From a virus, in the IMG/VR virus record IMGVR_UViG_3300030101_000538, positions 1 through 51,316 of that record: a DNA stretch of 51,316 nt. One strand, 5' to 3'. Shown here one piece after another: positions 17,545 through 26,082 of the stretch (position 1 is its first letter; every line of letters begins with the position of its first letter). A program made the translations under genes and the position numbers. The notes beneath the pieces are model-generated. The model searched no databases and was not told the DNA's origin. It saw only the letters and a program-made list of their open reading frames with translations.

Positions 17545-18252
17545 TTAGTCCTCCGTTAGTTGAAAGATTGTAGGAAAGTATTTAATCTTATAGGCTCGTC
17601 TCTTAATCTCTTCATCTACTTTATGATCTGCATATAGTATAATATTTAAATCAACATTCTTATGTTCTCTGAGCCTACTTGCTAAAAAGTTTGCCCACTC
17701 TTCAGGTTTAAAAATAGATACGTGTACGTTAGTACCATCTCTAAACTTTTTAAGTGCAGGAAGACAAGAGATGTTTAAAAATAATACTTTCTTTGCATAG
17801 TCAAGAAGCTCATCTACCACCCATCCTAAGTCTTCTTCTGGTACATGCTCTAATACATCTGTGCATACAACAGAATCAAATTTACCAGTAGGTAGCTTGT
17901 TATGTTCTTCATAACCTGGATCATATAGAGTATATTCTTTTATGTCCCAAATCTCAGGCAGTGGTTTAGAGATAGGGTTATCTATTTTAACTTTATCATA
18001 GTTCTTAGTGTATAGTAATCCTTTACCACTACCATAATCAAGAAGTGTTTTACATTTATTTTCTCTAAGAACATGTTGAATAACATCTACAAAACTAGCT
18101 ACACTTCGACCATTAAACATTTGATCAGAAGAGTCATGCATTAATTCATATTCTTTTAGTAGTTCCTCGTATCTTTCAGAGGGGAACTCTCTGCTGTAGT
18201 CATCGTCACACTCTATCTTTGACTTAACTGTAATAGCTTCTGCTTTTCTCAT
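17545..18252 (-). CDS. Class I SAM-dependent methyltransferase
   Basis: The 235-residue protein has SAM motif I LLDYGSGKG (about 70-78), an acidic residue at the end of the second strand (YTLYDPGYEE, Asp111) and FDSVVCTDVLEHVPEED, typical of small-molecule and glycan methyltransferases (Methyltransf_11/23 group). It overlaps the stop of the large fusion upstream by 4 nt, so the two are coupled. The context suggests methylation of a sugar or lipid intermediate rather than DNA. No DNA-methyltransferase motif (DPPY) is present. Confidence 0.8.
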   Translation of the reverse strand: MRKAEAITVKSKIECDDDYSREFPSERYEELLKEYELMHDSSDQMFNGRSVASFVDVIQHVLRENKCKTLLDYGSGKGLLYTKNYDKVKIDNPISKPLPEIWDIKEYTLYDPGYEEHNKLPTGKFDSVVCTDVLEHVPEEDLGWVVDELLDYAKKVLFLNISCLPALKKFRDGTNVHVSIFKPEEWANFLASRLREHKNVDLNIILYADHKVDEEIKRRAYKIKYFPTIFQLTED

Positions 18253-20615
18253 GAATAGTATTCCTTAAATGTAGGACGTTCCTCTCTTGATGCTTGTATA
18301 TCCCACAGGTCAGCAACCATAGTATCTTTGCCGTGGTATGTTAGCACACCTTCAAGACCAGGATCAGCAAAGACTTTCTCACAGTCCTGTGCCATAGCTA
18401 GAAGCTCACCTGTTGTCCAATATGTTTTATCTTGTACGTTTACCTCAATGTATTTAGGCTTGGGAGTTTCACCACCCTCAAGATCACCTGTAGTTTCAGT
18501 CTTCTCTTCATCAGTAGGCTCGTCTCTACAGCAATCAAAACCAAAGAGATGTACATCCCTGAAGCCCATCGTGTGGAACATACCAATGCCTCGCATGGCT
18601 GCACATGTACCACCTGTAATTAACGTAGCACCTTGAGGTATACCAAGGTCTTCGTTTAGCTTTACTACATTATTAGTGATTTGATTACCTCTCTCTTCCT
18701 CTTCTCGTAGTGAATCAGTAAAGGCATGCCATCCCCATATGTTAGCACCACTATCTTTAAGTAGTTTAGTTGTAGATGGGTCAGTCATTGACGCAACAAA
18801 GAACATTGTATCAGAAGATACATCTTTAAACAAGTCTTTTCTTACAATGTTATGTGTGCTTACACCTTCGACTGGACGGGGATCAAGAACAATACAACCC
18901 CACGGTACAATGCCATTCTTTAATAGATTAGGATAGGCATGTTTAACTGCAAGCATCTTTGCTGTAGGATTATCTTTCATGAAAGACTTTAATTCATCAT
19001 AGTCTAGATACGGTCCTGCTGAAACAATAATACCTTTGTCTCTATGTGCAGGATGTTTAACAATCCATTTATTATCGTCAATTAATTTAAGATTAGTTTG
19101 GATGTTACTAGTGATATATTCTTTTGGTACACTATCTCTGGGGTGTACAATAATAGGAACACGTTTAACTTCTTCAGGTATATCTTTAATATCATTGTTA
19201 GTTAAGACAACAACAAGGTGAGTTACACCACCGTTAACCACACGATCACTGGATGGAAGTATATGCTTTCGGTTTGTACTTTTCTGATCAAAGTTAGTCC
19301 AACCTTCTTCATCTTCAAAGCCTTCTTGAACTTTATTTGTTTCAATTTTTTCAAAGACTTTATTAACACCACGATACTTTTCAGGTGGTAGTTCTTCAGC
19401 TTCGTCCTTTGTAAAGTAGTGATCCATTAAAACAATAGGCACATTCTGCAACACATCAAACTCATGTGCTACAGTCTTCTCACTATTACCACTACCAATT
19501 AATGCTAGATCAATATCATCTGGTATATCTTTTGTAAGAACATCTCGAACATTACCTTTATGTAATTCATAGGTAAATGTTTTATCATTATGTTCTTTAA
19601 CATACTCAGTAAACTCATCTAGTCTTTTAATAACAGCCGCCTCAGTATTGTGAGGTTTAACATTGAACTCTTCTTTATCAATGGTAGATGTAGCATCTTC
19701 AAAGAGATCGTAACCAATGTAGTGTACAGTATCAGTACGATCAAAGGCAGCAAGAGACATCTCAATAGCACGACCAGCGTTCCATGTACCAGTCTCTAGT
19801 ATCTTCTTAGGTTCATAAAAACGAATAAGATCAGCAAGTTGCTTGTACCTACCAGGAAGAATGTCTGGTGTAGTTGATTCATCTGATAGAGGTATAACAC
19901 GATTACCATCAGCATCTCTAAGGTTCTTTGCTAGTGGGCTACGTAGGTCTGCAAGTATGGTATCTACAAACTCTGATGTCTCTGAGTTTAGTAATCTATA
20001 GTTCATACCATGTGCATTGTAGATAGATACTAAGGTATTAAGAATAAAGAAAGCTCTCCAGTCTCTATACTTTAGATAGTTGTCAGTAATGTATGCACCA
20101 CGTAGATCAGCAATAAGATCAACACAGGGTTGATATGTAATTTGAAATGCAGCAAAGTGTGTCTGATCTTCAATCAGTGTTAGAGGAACCTCATTATTGT
20201 CATCACTAAATACTTTCTCAAGATAGTTAGTAGTTATCTTATTCATAGTATGACAGTGAGGGTCAACCCAAAAAACCCACGACATAGAATTATTAAACAT
20301 CGTTTCACTGATAGCAAAAACTTTTGGAGCCTCTGTTAAAACATCAATGGTTTCGTTGTATTCAAACTCACCATTCTCTGTACCGTTATGTTCTTTATTT
20401 CTTTCAGCAAACTCTGTGTAATCAGATAGATTACTTAGATTATAATAGTGAATGTTCTTTGCTTTAGGTAATGAATAATGTTTGATATCCATATCATAAT
20501 AGTAACAATCAAATTCAATAGTAGTGTCCCACTTAGAAGCAAAGTCTTCTATAAGTCTGGCACCATTGCTTTTTAGTAGCTTCTCATTGAAGCATGTAAC
20601 AACTCTATAACTCAT
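18249..20615 (-). CDS. Three-domain fusion: glycosyltransferase-like, degenerate methyltransferase, DUF115/MptE-like
   Basis: The ATG at 20615 (MSYRVVTCFNEKLL) is preferred. A TTG at 20624 is also open, and numbering here is from that TTG. Residues 1-230 resemble a glycosyltransferase-type Rossmann fold (WVFWVDPHCHTMNK may hold the acidic motif). Residues 255-440 resemble a Methyltransf_24 domain (KKILETGTWNAGRAIEMS; DLALIGSGNSEKTVAHEFD), but the usual Asp-Gly-Asp-His is replaced by GSGNSE, so catalysis is doubtful. Residues 530-720 match DUF115/MptE-like enzymes (GIIVSAGPYLD; GGTCAAMRGIGMF; DVHLFGFDC), a family tied to sugar or flagellin glycosylation. It overlaps the GT8 gene and the methyltransferase gene, so the three form one unit. 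Confidence 0.65.
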   Translation of the reverse strand: MSYRVVTCFNEKLLKSNGARLIEDFASKWDTTIEFDCYYYDMDIKHYSLPKAKNIHYYNLSNLSDYTEFAERNKEHNGTENGEFEYNETIDVLTEAPKVFAISETMFNNSMSWVFWVDPHCHTMNKITTNYLEKVFSDDNNEVPLTLIEDQTHFAAFQITYQPCVDLIADLRGAYITDNYLKYRDWRAFFILNTLVSIYNAHGMNYRLLNSETSEFVDTILADLRSPLAKNLRDADGNRVIPLSDESTTPDILPGRYKQLADLIRFYEPKKILETGTWNAGRAIEMSLAAFDRTDTVHYIGYDLFEDATSTIDKEEFNVKPHNTEAAVIKRLDEFTEYVKEHNDKTFTYELHKGNVRDVLTKDIPDDIDLALIGSGNSEKTVAHEFDVLQNVPIVLMDHYFTKDEAEELPPEKYRGVNKVFEKIETNKVQEGFEDEEGWTNFDQKSTNRKHILPSSDRVVNGGVTHLVVVLTNNDIKDIPEEVKRVPIIVHPRDSVPKEYITSNIQTNLKLIDDNKWIVKHPAHRDKGIIVSAGPYLDYDELKSFMKDNPTAKMLAVKHAYPNLLKNGIVPWGCIVLDPRPVEGVSTHNIVRKDLFKDVSSDTMFFVASMTDPSTTKLLKDSGANIWGWHAFTDSLREEEERGNQITNNVVKLNEDLGIPQGATLITGGTCAAMRGIGMFHTMGFRDVHLFGFDCCRDEPTDEEKTETTGDLEGGETPKPKYIEVNVQDKTYWTTGELLAMAQDCEKVFADPGLEGVLTYHGKDTMVADLWDIQASREERPTFKEYYS

Positions 20616-21375
20616 AAGGTTCAATCATTCCTTTTCCTACAAGATACGTATACTCTTGATTCCACTCAGATGCATAGTAGCCATCAGCATGGCGAGTGCA
20701 AGACCAGTCTTTAAACCACGGTCCACCAGTGGTGAAGTGTACGTTCTTAGGTTTAATGTCAGAAGAAGAATGATTATCAAGCCAGTTCCACTCTTCGTCA
20801 ATACCACCAATGTCTGATTCTTTATCACCAACCCATTGAAATTGATGCAACCATGAACCAGACATTGTATTTACTTTCTCAACTGTAAGTTCTTTATTCT
20901 TAGGATGAGAACAATTCCAAAGCATAAGACTAGACCAGTTCTTTTTAGGATAAGATAGTTGTACTTGTTTATCCATCTTTACTCTATCTGTTGGTTCATA
21001 CTTATGTTTAACACAGTAGACAGGATAGTAATCTAGGTTATACTCTTCAAAGATTTCATTGATGTCAGTACGTATGAGCATATCACAGTCCATGTACAAT
21101 GCCCAACCCTCATACATGTTAAGAGCAGGAACAAGAAACCTAGAAAAACTAAACTCAGTAGAGAAAGGACGACCATCTATTAGGTCTATCTTTTGATTAC
21201 CATCTTCTTTATGTTCTCGCCAATACATATTCATCAGGCGTAGTGTATCTAGTTTAATAGGTATCACACGAACATTATCTACAGAGATACGTTCAATAGT
21301 AAACTTTAGTACTTCATAGGCTACACGTTCTTTAGGATCATAGCCAATGTAAACTGTGTTAGGTGCTTTCTTCAT
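20605..21375 (-). CDS. Glycosyltransferase, GT8-like
   Basis: The 256-residue GT-A protein has the metal and nucleotide-sugar DXD motif in WALYMDCDMLIRTD (Asp96/Asp98), a conserved STEFSFSRFLVPAL segment just before it, and late WNCSHPKNKEL and NVHFTTGGPWFKDW segments typical of GT8-related phage transferases. It would add a sugar to host LPS, a phage protein or DNA; the acceptor is unknown. It is the first gene of the glycan unit, behind an intrinsic terminator at 21385-21435, so it may rely on read-through or its own start. Confidence 0.75.
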   Translation of the reverse strand: MKKAPNTVYIGYDPKERVAYEVLKFTIERISVDNVRVIPIKLDTLRLMNMYWREHKEDGNQKIDLIDGRPFSTEFSFSRFLVPALNMYEGWALYMDCDMLIRTDINEIFEEYNLDYYPVYCVKHKYEPTDRVKMDKQVQLSYPKKNWSSLMLWNCSHPKNKELTVEKVNTMSGSWLHQFQWVGDKESDIGGIDEEWNWLDNHSSSDIKPKNVHFTTGGPWFKDWSCTRHADGYYASEWNQEYTYLVGKGMIEPYEL

Positions 21376-21384
21376 AGATACTCC

Positions 21385-21435
21385 AAAAAAAGTGGTTAGC
21401 TACTAGAATGACCAATGCAAACTAAGTAGCTAACC
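21385..21435 (-). terminator. Intrinsic terminator after hsp20
   Basis: On the minus strand, GGTTAGCTAC (21426-21435) pairs perfectly over 10 bp with GTAGCTAACC (21394-21403), and a run of seven T follows (21385-21391). It separates the Hsp20 transcript from the glycan genes. The T tract runs to within 10 bp of the GT8 start. Confidence 0.8.
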
Positions 21436-21450
21436 TAGTTGGTTTATATA

Positions 21451-21870
21451 TTAATTTATATCGTAGATAGTTTCCTTTTCATTTTCAGGAATAACTCTCT
21501 CAAGTGATATCTCCAACATACCATATTTAAGACTAACATCTTTAACAAAGACATTCTCTGCCAGTAGAAACTCTTTCTTAAAATCTCTATTAGCAATACC
21601 CTTGTAAACATAATCTTGTTTTGTTTCCGCAACAGACTTCTTACTTTCAATAGTTAAGGTTCCATCTTCACTCTTAACTGATAAGTCTTCTTTTGAAAAC
21701 CCTGCAACAGCCATCGTAATAACATACTCATCGCTGCTTTTCTTTATTAGATTGTGTGGTGGATATGCTTTAGATACACTGTTCCATATCCTCACAGCAT
21801 CATCCAAGAACCTTTCGTGACCAATGGCCCACTCAGGTAGGGTTTCAAACATCGTAAGTGAATTAACCAT
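21451..21870 (-). CDS. Small heat shock protein Hsp20 (IbpA-like)
   Basis: The 139-residue protein has the alpha-crystallin domain: PPHNLIKKSSDEYVITMAVA, GFSKEDLSVKSEDGTLTI and the closing motif LKYGMLEISLERVIPE, where family members have A...NGVL. The disordered N terminus is short. The start has a strong ribosome site (taggagaatgat). It holds unfolding proteins, probably protecting phage or host proteins during infection. It has its own promoter at 21929-21957 and a terminator behind it, so it appears to be separately transcribed. Confidence 0.9.
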   Translation of the reverse strand: MVNSLTMFETLPEWAIGHERFLDDAVRIWNSVSKAYPPHNLIKKSSDEYVITMAVAGFSKEDLSVKSEDGTLTIESKKSVAETKQDYVYKGIANRDFKKEFLLAENVFVKDVSLKYGMLEISLERVIPENEKETIYDIN

Positions 21871-21928
21871 ATCATTCTCCTATTAGCAAGTTGATATTAA
21901 CATGACCCATTATTGGCATCATACATAT

Positions 21929-21957
21929 ATTATACTACAAAAATACTCTTTCGTCAA
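21929..21957 (-). promoter_or_regulatory. Sigma70 promoter for hsp20
   Basis: The minus strand reads TTGACG (21957-21952), a 17-nt spacer and TATAAT (21934-21929). It lies in the 95-bp gap between the RNR stop and the Hsp20 start and leaves a 5' leader of about 50 nt. The match to consensus is 11 of 12. Confidence 0.75.
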
Positions 21958-21965
21958 GGACTTTT

Positions 21966-23651
21966 TTATACACCGCATGATCCACCATGACCAGTGATAG
22001 TGCATATGTCGTGTGTCTCTAGTCCTTCCTCAAACTCTTCGCCTAGTTTCTCAACAGCTTCAGAGTAAGATACACTACTAAGAGGCTGACCACCACGGCA
22101 CCCATCAGGGTACACTGTAAAGCCACGTAGTCTACCAGCATATGTAGCTAATGTCTCAGTGAAGTCATCTACTGTGTCTTCATTATTAAGCTTACTACCC
22201 CACTCAGGTAGGTTAATCGTAGAAGAGATAGACATATCTACATAGTCCTGTATGTCTGCTTGAAACTTAATGCGTCTCTTATAGTCAGATGCAAGGTCAA
22301 GAGCAGACTCAATCTTATCTGGATTGATACCATACAAATCAATGATCTCCTGTGCAGCACTGTCTACTACGTACTGATAGTGCCAACGTGTACCATTCTT
22401 GAGATACCTACGCTTGTAAGCTACAGCAAAGATAGGCTCAATACCTGTAGATGTACCAGCAAGAATACCAATAGAACCTGTAGGTGCAATAGCACGATTA
22501 GCTACAGGACGAGAGACGTTAAGCTGATCAGCAAACTTAGCACTGGTGTTGTCGCTGATACCTTTGTATACAGACAACCACTTATGTAGTCCCTCAGTTA
22601 CCTCGTACTTCTGTCCTGCTTTAATCAGCCACTCATGTATACCCATCAGACCTAGACCAAGCCTACGGTTCTTGTCTCTAACGTCATAGACTTTCTGGTA
22701 AGGAAGCTTGGCACGTAGTGTACCGCATAACAGAAACTTAGTAGCTAGTTCTACTACATTAGAAAACTCTGCAAGATTATCGATACGACCCATATTAATT
22801 GAGCCAAGATTACACACATCAGAATCATCTTCTGACGTAACTTCGGTACAGGCGTTGCGGAGTGTTTCGTTTTCTTTGTCGAAGAAGTTGAACGAGAATC
22901 CTGGTTCACCAGTTCTAAGGCTCTGACTAACATTAGTCCTAAAGGCATCTCCTACATCTCCTGTCTCATAGTAATTTAGTAGCCACTCTGTATCATAATT
23001 TACAGATATATTAGTCATGTCAAGTGGTGCAGGAAAGTTAAAGTCTTGTTCTTTAATCTGACCAATGGTATGTTCTGTTGTACCAATAGGCATATCATAC
23101 CAGTTTTTTGACATAAGAAACTTATCTACATCTGGATGTTTCCAATTAAGACTTGCATAAATTGCAGACCTTCTAGAACCACCCTGCATAACTCGTCTGC
23201 CTATCTCATTAATCATCTGCATCTTAGGTATAGGTCCAGAAGCAAGGCCACCTGTACCATTTAGTAGCCTACCCTCCTCACGATATACACTATAGTCAAT
23301 ACCAATACCACCGCCTGTCATCAGGCAAGACTCAGACTTCCATGATATGTTAGCCCAGTCTTCTCTTGTATCTTCTTCTGCCTTGAGCAAGTAGCAGTTA
23401 TTAAAAAACTTATTATCACGCCCAGCATAGTAGAGATATCTACCACCAGGAATAAACTTGAGGTCTGTAATAATTCTTTTGAGTTCTTCTTTCTCGTCCT
23501 TAGTCATATACGTTTGACATACATCATCTACAAGCACAGATGCTAGTGCATCCCATGTCTCACAGTTATGGTGGGAATATTTCTGCTTGAAGATATCCTC
23601 ACTAAACTTTGAACGAAACATAGGATTTTCGTTTGATCGGAATTGTACCAT
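21966..23651 (-). CDS. nrdJ: Ribonucleotide reductase, class II (adenosylcobalamin-dependent)
   Basis: It reduces ribonucleotides to deoxyribonucleotides, supplying DNA precursors. It is one chain of about 560 residues with no partner NrdB gene. Visible residues (numbered from a GTG one codon upstream) are Cys87 (FFNNCYLL), Asn267-Cys269-Glu271 (LRNACTEV), Cys281 (VCNLGSINM), IAPTGSIG and a C-terminal CTITGHGGSCGV redox tail. The start at 23651 is chosen because aaggaggggg lies just upstream; the GTG at 23654 is too close to it. It depends on host B12. It sits with ThyX, polymerase and primase-helicase on one strand, the usual marine phage nucleotide module. Confidence 0.9.
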   Translation of the reverse strand: MVQFRSNENPMFRSKFSEDIFKQKYSHHNCETWDALASVLVDDVCQTYMTKDEKEELKRIITDLKFIPGGRYLYYAGRDNKFFNNCYLLKAEEDTREDWANISWKSESCLMTGGGIGIDYSVYREEGRLLNGTGGLASGPIPKMQMINEIGRRVMQGGSRRSAIYASLNWKHPDVDKFLMSKNWYDMPIGTTEHTIGQIKEQDFNFPAPLDMTNISVNYDTEWLLNYYETGDVGDAFRTNVSQSLRTGEPGFSFNFFDKENETLRNACTEVTSEDDSDVCNLGSINMGRIDNLAEFSNVVELATKFLLCGTLRAKLPYQKVYDVRDKNRRLGLGLMGIHEWLIKAGQKYEVTEGLHKWLSVYKGISDNTSAKFADQLNVSRPVANRAIAPTGSIGILAGTSTGIEPIFAVAYKRRYLKNGTRWHYQYVVDSAAQEIIDLYGINPDKIESALDLASDYKRRIKFQADIQDYVDMSISSTINLPEWGSKLNNEDTVDDFTETLATYAGRLRGFTVYPDGCRGGQPLSSVSYSEAVEKLGEEFEEGLETHDICTITGHGGSCGV

Positions 23652-23661
23652 CACCCCCTCC

Positions 23662-23901
23662 TTAGTTGTAATAAAATTTCAAAATCATTTCCGCATAGTG
23701 TATAGCCTTCTCTATATCTTTCTTTCCTTCTCCTTTGGTTCTGTGTCTAGTAATATATTTAATAACATTACCTTCAAAATAGTTTAGATCATTTGAATGT
23801 ATATACTCAACAGGTTGTATGCCACAGTCTTTGTAATGATCACCACCTACCTGCCTCTGCATTGTATCACAGGAAGGAGTGAAGTTTTTGTCTGATATCA
23901 T
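23662..23901 (-). CDS. DUF3310 protein
   Basis: The 79-residue protein carries the family signature VGGDHYKDCGIQPVEYIHSN then NYFEGNVIKYITRH and KKDIEKAIHYAEMIL. Some databases label it a nucleotide kinase without evidence, and no P-loop is present. It is widespread in phages beside replication genes. The ATG at 23901 has a ggagaatgtag site in front and overlaps the upstream gene by 35 nt. It ends 10 nt before the RNR start. Confidence 0.85.
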   Translation of the reverse strand: MISDKNFTPSCDTMQRQVGGDHYKDCGIQPVEYIHSNDLNYFEGNVIKYITRHRTKGEGKKDIEKAIHYAEMILKFYYN

Positions 23902-24190
23902 CTACATTCTCCGATAAGGTTACTCGTAAAGCAAAAGTTCTAACTGTCTCCGGCTCTACACCAGCAAGCTCACATGTGATAGTAAAGTTTTCACATGTTG
24001 TACCTACAGACGCAAAGACCCATGCCATCGCCTGATCTCTATACAGGGATGTTTCATGCGGCTCATTATACTTCTCTGGTTTAGATAAGTCAAGCAGTGC
24101 TTGCAAAATAACTGCAAGATTTAAAGACCTATCAGGATTTTTATTTGTCAGATCATATAAAGATTCTGCCTCTAATATATCATCAATCAT
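23867..24190 (-). CDS. Hypothetical phage protein (107 aa)
   Basis: The ATG at 24190 (MIDDILEAESLYDL) is preferred over the open start at 24226, because it overlaps the GIY-YIG stop by only 8 nt. The product is helical. Its central part, LNLAVILQALLDLSKP, and AMAWVFASVGTTCENF.ITCELAGVEPETVR look like a conserved phage protein whose end resembles a small helix-turn-helix (ELAGVEPETVR). It could be a DNA-binding regulator, but that is not established. Confidence 0.5.
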   Translation of the reverse strand: MIDDILEAESLYDLTNKNPDRSLNLAVILQALLDLSKPEKYNEPHETSLYRDQAMAWVFASVGTTCENFTITCELAGVEPETVRTFALRVTLSENVDDIRQKLHSFL

Positions 24191-24575
24191 CTGGTGGCTC
24201 TTGTACGGGCCTGTAGAACTTACCACCTACGTAGTTATTGTAGTAGGCTTGCTCATCAGAACCTTCTAGTTTCTTTGTTAGTGCATGATTAATCATTTGA
24301 TAATAACATTCATAGTATTTTAAGCTACGTTTATTTTTGTACTCACCTATAATTTCAAACTTAAAGTTTTTCTTACCGTGCTTCTTGATGTCTTCATTAA
24401 GATGTTTGCTTGAACCAGTGTATACTTTCCAATTAGATTCAACTTTCTTTTTCTTTCGTGTATAAAAATATTGCTTACATCCTATATAAGATTTAGATGT
24501 TTTAATATTAGTTATTGTATATACAAAACCAAAGTGTGATGTAGGATCTGGCTTCTTACTATACTTCCAATGCAT
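24183..24575 (-). CDS. GIY-YIG nuclease domain protein
   Basis: The 130-residue single-domain protein has GFVYTITNIKTSKSYIGCKQ as the GIY...YIG core, then WKVYTGSSKHLNEDIKKHGK (the GSS..L..DI pattern of Seg-like phage nucleases) and FKFEIIGEYKNKRSLKYYEC with the candidate catalytic Glu. A C-terminal NNYVGGKFYRP may help bind DNA. It may be a free-standing homing nuclease or a replication or host-DNA nuclease. It is coupled (TAATG) to the exonuclease upstream and not inside an intron. Confidence 0.75.
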   Translation of the reverse strand: MHWKYSKKPDPTSHFGFVYTITNIKTSKSYIGCKQYFYTRKKKKVESNWKVYTGSSKHLNEDIKKHGKKNFKFEIIGEYKNKRSLKYYECYYQMINHALTKKLEGSDEQAYYNNYVGGKFYRPVQEPPDD

Positions 24576-25435
24576 TACCAGTCCATTACTTCAGGGACAT
24601 CAGGTTCTTTGCCAACTTGAACCAAGTATCTCTGACCTTGTGCATATTTAAAGACACGTATCCCTCTTCCTCCGTTAACGTCTGACCAACATTCTCTTTT
24701 ATGAGAACAAAAAACACAACCAACGGATAACTTAAAATTACCAGACTTGCCATCAGGAATAGGATCGTAGCAGCGATCAGGGATAACATCGCTGTCAACC
24801 AGTCCTTTAAGATGTTTAACCCTTGCTTCAGCATTTATAAACTCCATTGAATGTACTGGAGTTAACACAATCTCTCCAGTTGATTTATCTATTGCGAGGA
24901 AGGCTGCTTCCTTTAACCCATTAGCTTGTGCGTATGCAGATATCTGTGCAATATATCCAAAGGGATCATCTTCTAACAAACTATTATTCTTAAACTTTTT
25001 AAATGAACTAGTAGATGCACTCTTTACATCCACAAGAACACCATCAATAATACAATCCTGATGTCCTAAGACACCACCAACACTGACTTCTTTTTGTTGA
25101 TCTTCAACATCGTGTCCAGCAATTGATGCACACATAAGAAGAAACTCTTCAAGAATATATCCATATAAAAACTTTATGCGTGTGCTTGATGTAAGAGATG
25201 CACGTTCTTTATCTGAATTAATATTATACCATAGCTGTCTATCTGGTTTACCTATTTGTGACAGCCTTAACTTTTTATCTACAGACTCTTCGTCATATAA
25301 GAATTTTTTAGTATGTAACTTAACCATCTCTCCAAACTCTTCGACATACTTATCAACGTCTTCTTCAGACATATCAATAGCGGAGAGATTGAATAGGCTA
25401 TAGATATCTTCAACTAGTGTGTCAATTTTTTTCAT
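24575..25435 (-). CDS. PD-(D/E)XK exonuclease, Cas4/RecB-like
   Basis: The 286-residue protein has motif II/III LGHQDCIIDGVLVDVKSAS (Asp127, Asp136, Lys138), then FGYIAQISAYAQ (the Q...Y helix of RecB-type nucleases). It has four cysteines, Cys222 and Cys240-x2-Cys243-x5-Cys249, which could hold an iron-sulfur cluster as in Cas4/AddB. It probably plays the part of T7 gp6 in host DNA breakdown or recombination. The start ATG (25435) lies directly after an intrinsic terminator and has no Shine-Dalgarno sequence. Confidence 0.75.
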   Translation of the reverse strand: MKKIDTLVEDIYSLFNLSAIDMSEEDVDKYVEEFGEMVKLHTKKFLYDEESVDKKLRLSQIGKPDRQLWYNINSDKERASLTSSTRIKFLYGYILEEFLLMCASIAGHDVEDQQKEVSVGGVLGHQDCIIDGVLVDVKSASTSSFKKFKNNSLLEDDPFGYIAQISAYAQANGLKEAAFLAIDKSTGEIVLTPVHSMEFINAEARVKHLKGLVDSDVIPDRCYDPIPDGKSGNFKLSVGCVFCSHKRECWSDVNGGRGIRVFKYAQGQRYLVQVGKEPDVPEVMDW

Positions 25436-25440
25436 GTAAT

Positions 25441-25479
25441 AAAAAAGAGGGGAGCAGAATACGGAAACTACTCCCCTCT
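25441..25479 (-). terminator. Intrinsic terminator after the SSB gene
   Basis: On the minus strand AGAGGGGAG pairs perfectly with CTCCCCTCT (9 bp, 21-nt loop) and is followed by TTTTTT. It ends 5 bp before the exonuclease ATG, so SSB can be expressed at a higher level than the genes beyond it. Confidence 0.85.
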
Positions 25480-25496
25480 CTATCTCCTACGTTAGA

Positions 25497-25958
25497 TTAA
25501 AATGGAACTGCGTCAGTCTCTTGGACATATCCACCATCTACGGGGGCGAAGTCCTGCTGATTTCCAGCGTACTCAATAAAATCTACAATCTGTATAGCAG
25601 CAAGGTCAGCGGATATTCCTGACTTTCCAGCATAGTCCCATTCGTAGGGGATTGCCTTTACATTAACGGTACTACCATTAGCAATCTTCTTATCGTTATT
25701 CCAACGATTATTTTGTGAGTCCATCACAATCGGTGCATTACGTTGCGTACCATCTTTGCGGTGAACCTTACGTTTGATAGTTACAAAGTCTCCTCGTTCA
25801 TCTCCTTTGTTAGCAACTTTTAAACCAGACTTCTCAACAACCTCACGGTTGTCATCATTAATCTCTACTTGTATTGACCATACTGGATCGAACTTGGTGT
25901 TCGGCTCAGTGATGGAAGCATAGTGGCACTTACCAGTAATGTAAACGGGATCATTCAT
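25497..25958 (-). CDS. Single-stranded DNA-binding protein, T7 gp2.5-like
   Basis: The 153-residue protein is OB-fold-like (VYITGKCHYASITEPNTKFD, WSIQVEIND, GSTVNVKAIPYEWDYAGKSG). The acidic/aromatic tail ETDAVPF is the polymerase/helicase contact tail of phage and bacterial SSBs. It coats single-stranded DNA at the fork. A near-perfect sigma70 promoter (26047-26076) and a strong terminator flank it, marking it as a highly expressed single gene. The ribosome site is aaaggagaaatag. Confidence 0.8.
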   Translation of the reverse strand: MNDPVYITGKCHYASITEPNTKFDPVWSIQVEINDDNREVVEKSGLKVANKGDERGDFVTIKRKVHRKDGTQRNAPIVMDSQNNRWNNDKKIANGSTVNVKAIPYEWDYAGKSGISADLAAIQIVDFIEYAGNQQDFAPVDGGYVQETDAVPF

Positions 25959-26046
25959 ATTCTATTTCTCCTTTAAAATCCGCACCATTGCGGCACTGTG
26001 TGGGATCATTCCCAAGTTTTCGTTGTCTACTACTAACAACAAAAAG

Positions 26047-26076
26047 AATTATAGCACAGGTGGTGTGCTAGTGTCA
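26047..26076 (-). promoter_or_regulatory. Consensus sigma70 promoter for the SSB gene
   Basis: On the minus strand TTGACA (26076-26071), an 18-nt spacer and TATAAT (26052-26047) match consensus fully, with a TGC extended -10. It gives a 5' leader of about 80 nt before the SSB start at 25958. Confidence 0.85.
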
Positions 26077-26082
26077 AGTACT

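Noticed and set aside
25390-25430. TTGACA near the exonuclease start as a promoter
   Set aside because: It lies inside the gene and the -10 at 17 nt is only TATAGC.
24575-25435. Cas4-like gene as part of a CRISPR system
   Set aside because: No cas1, cas2 or array. Single Cas4-like exonucleases are common phage replication genes.
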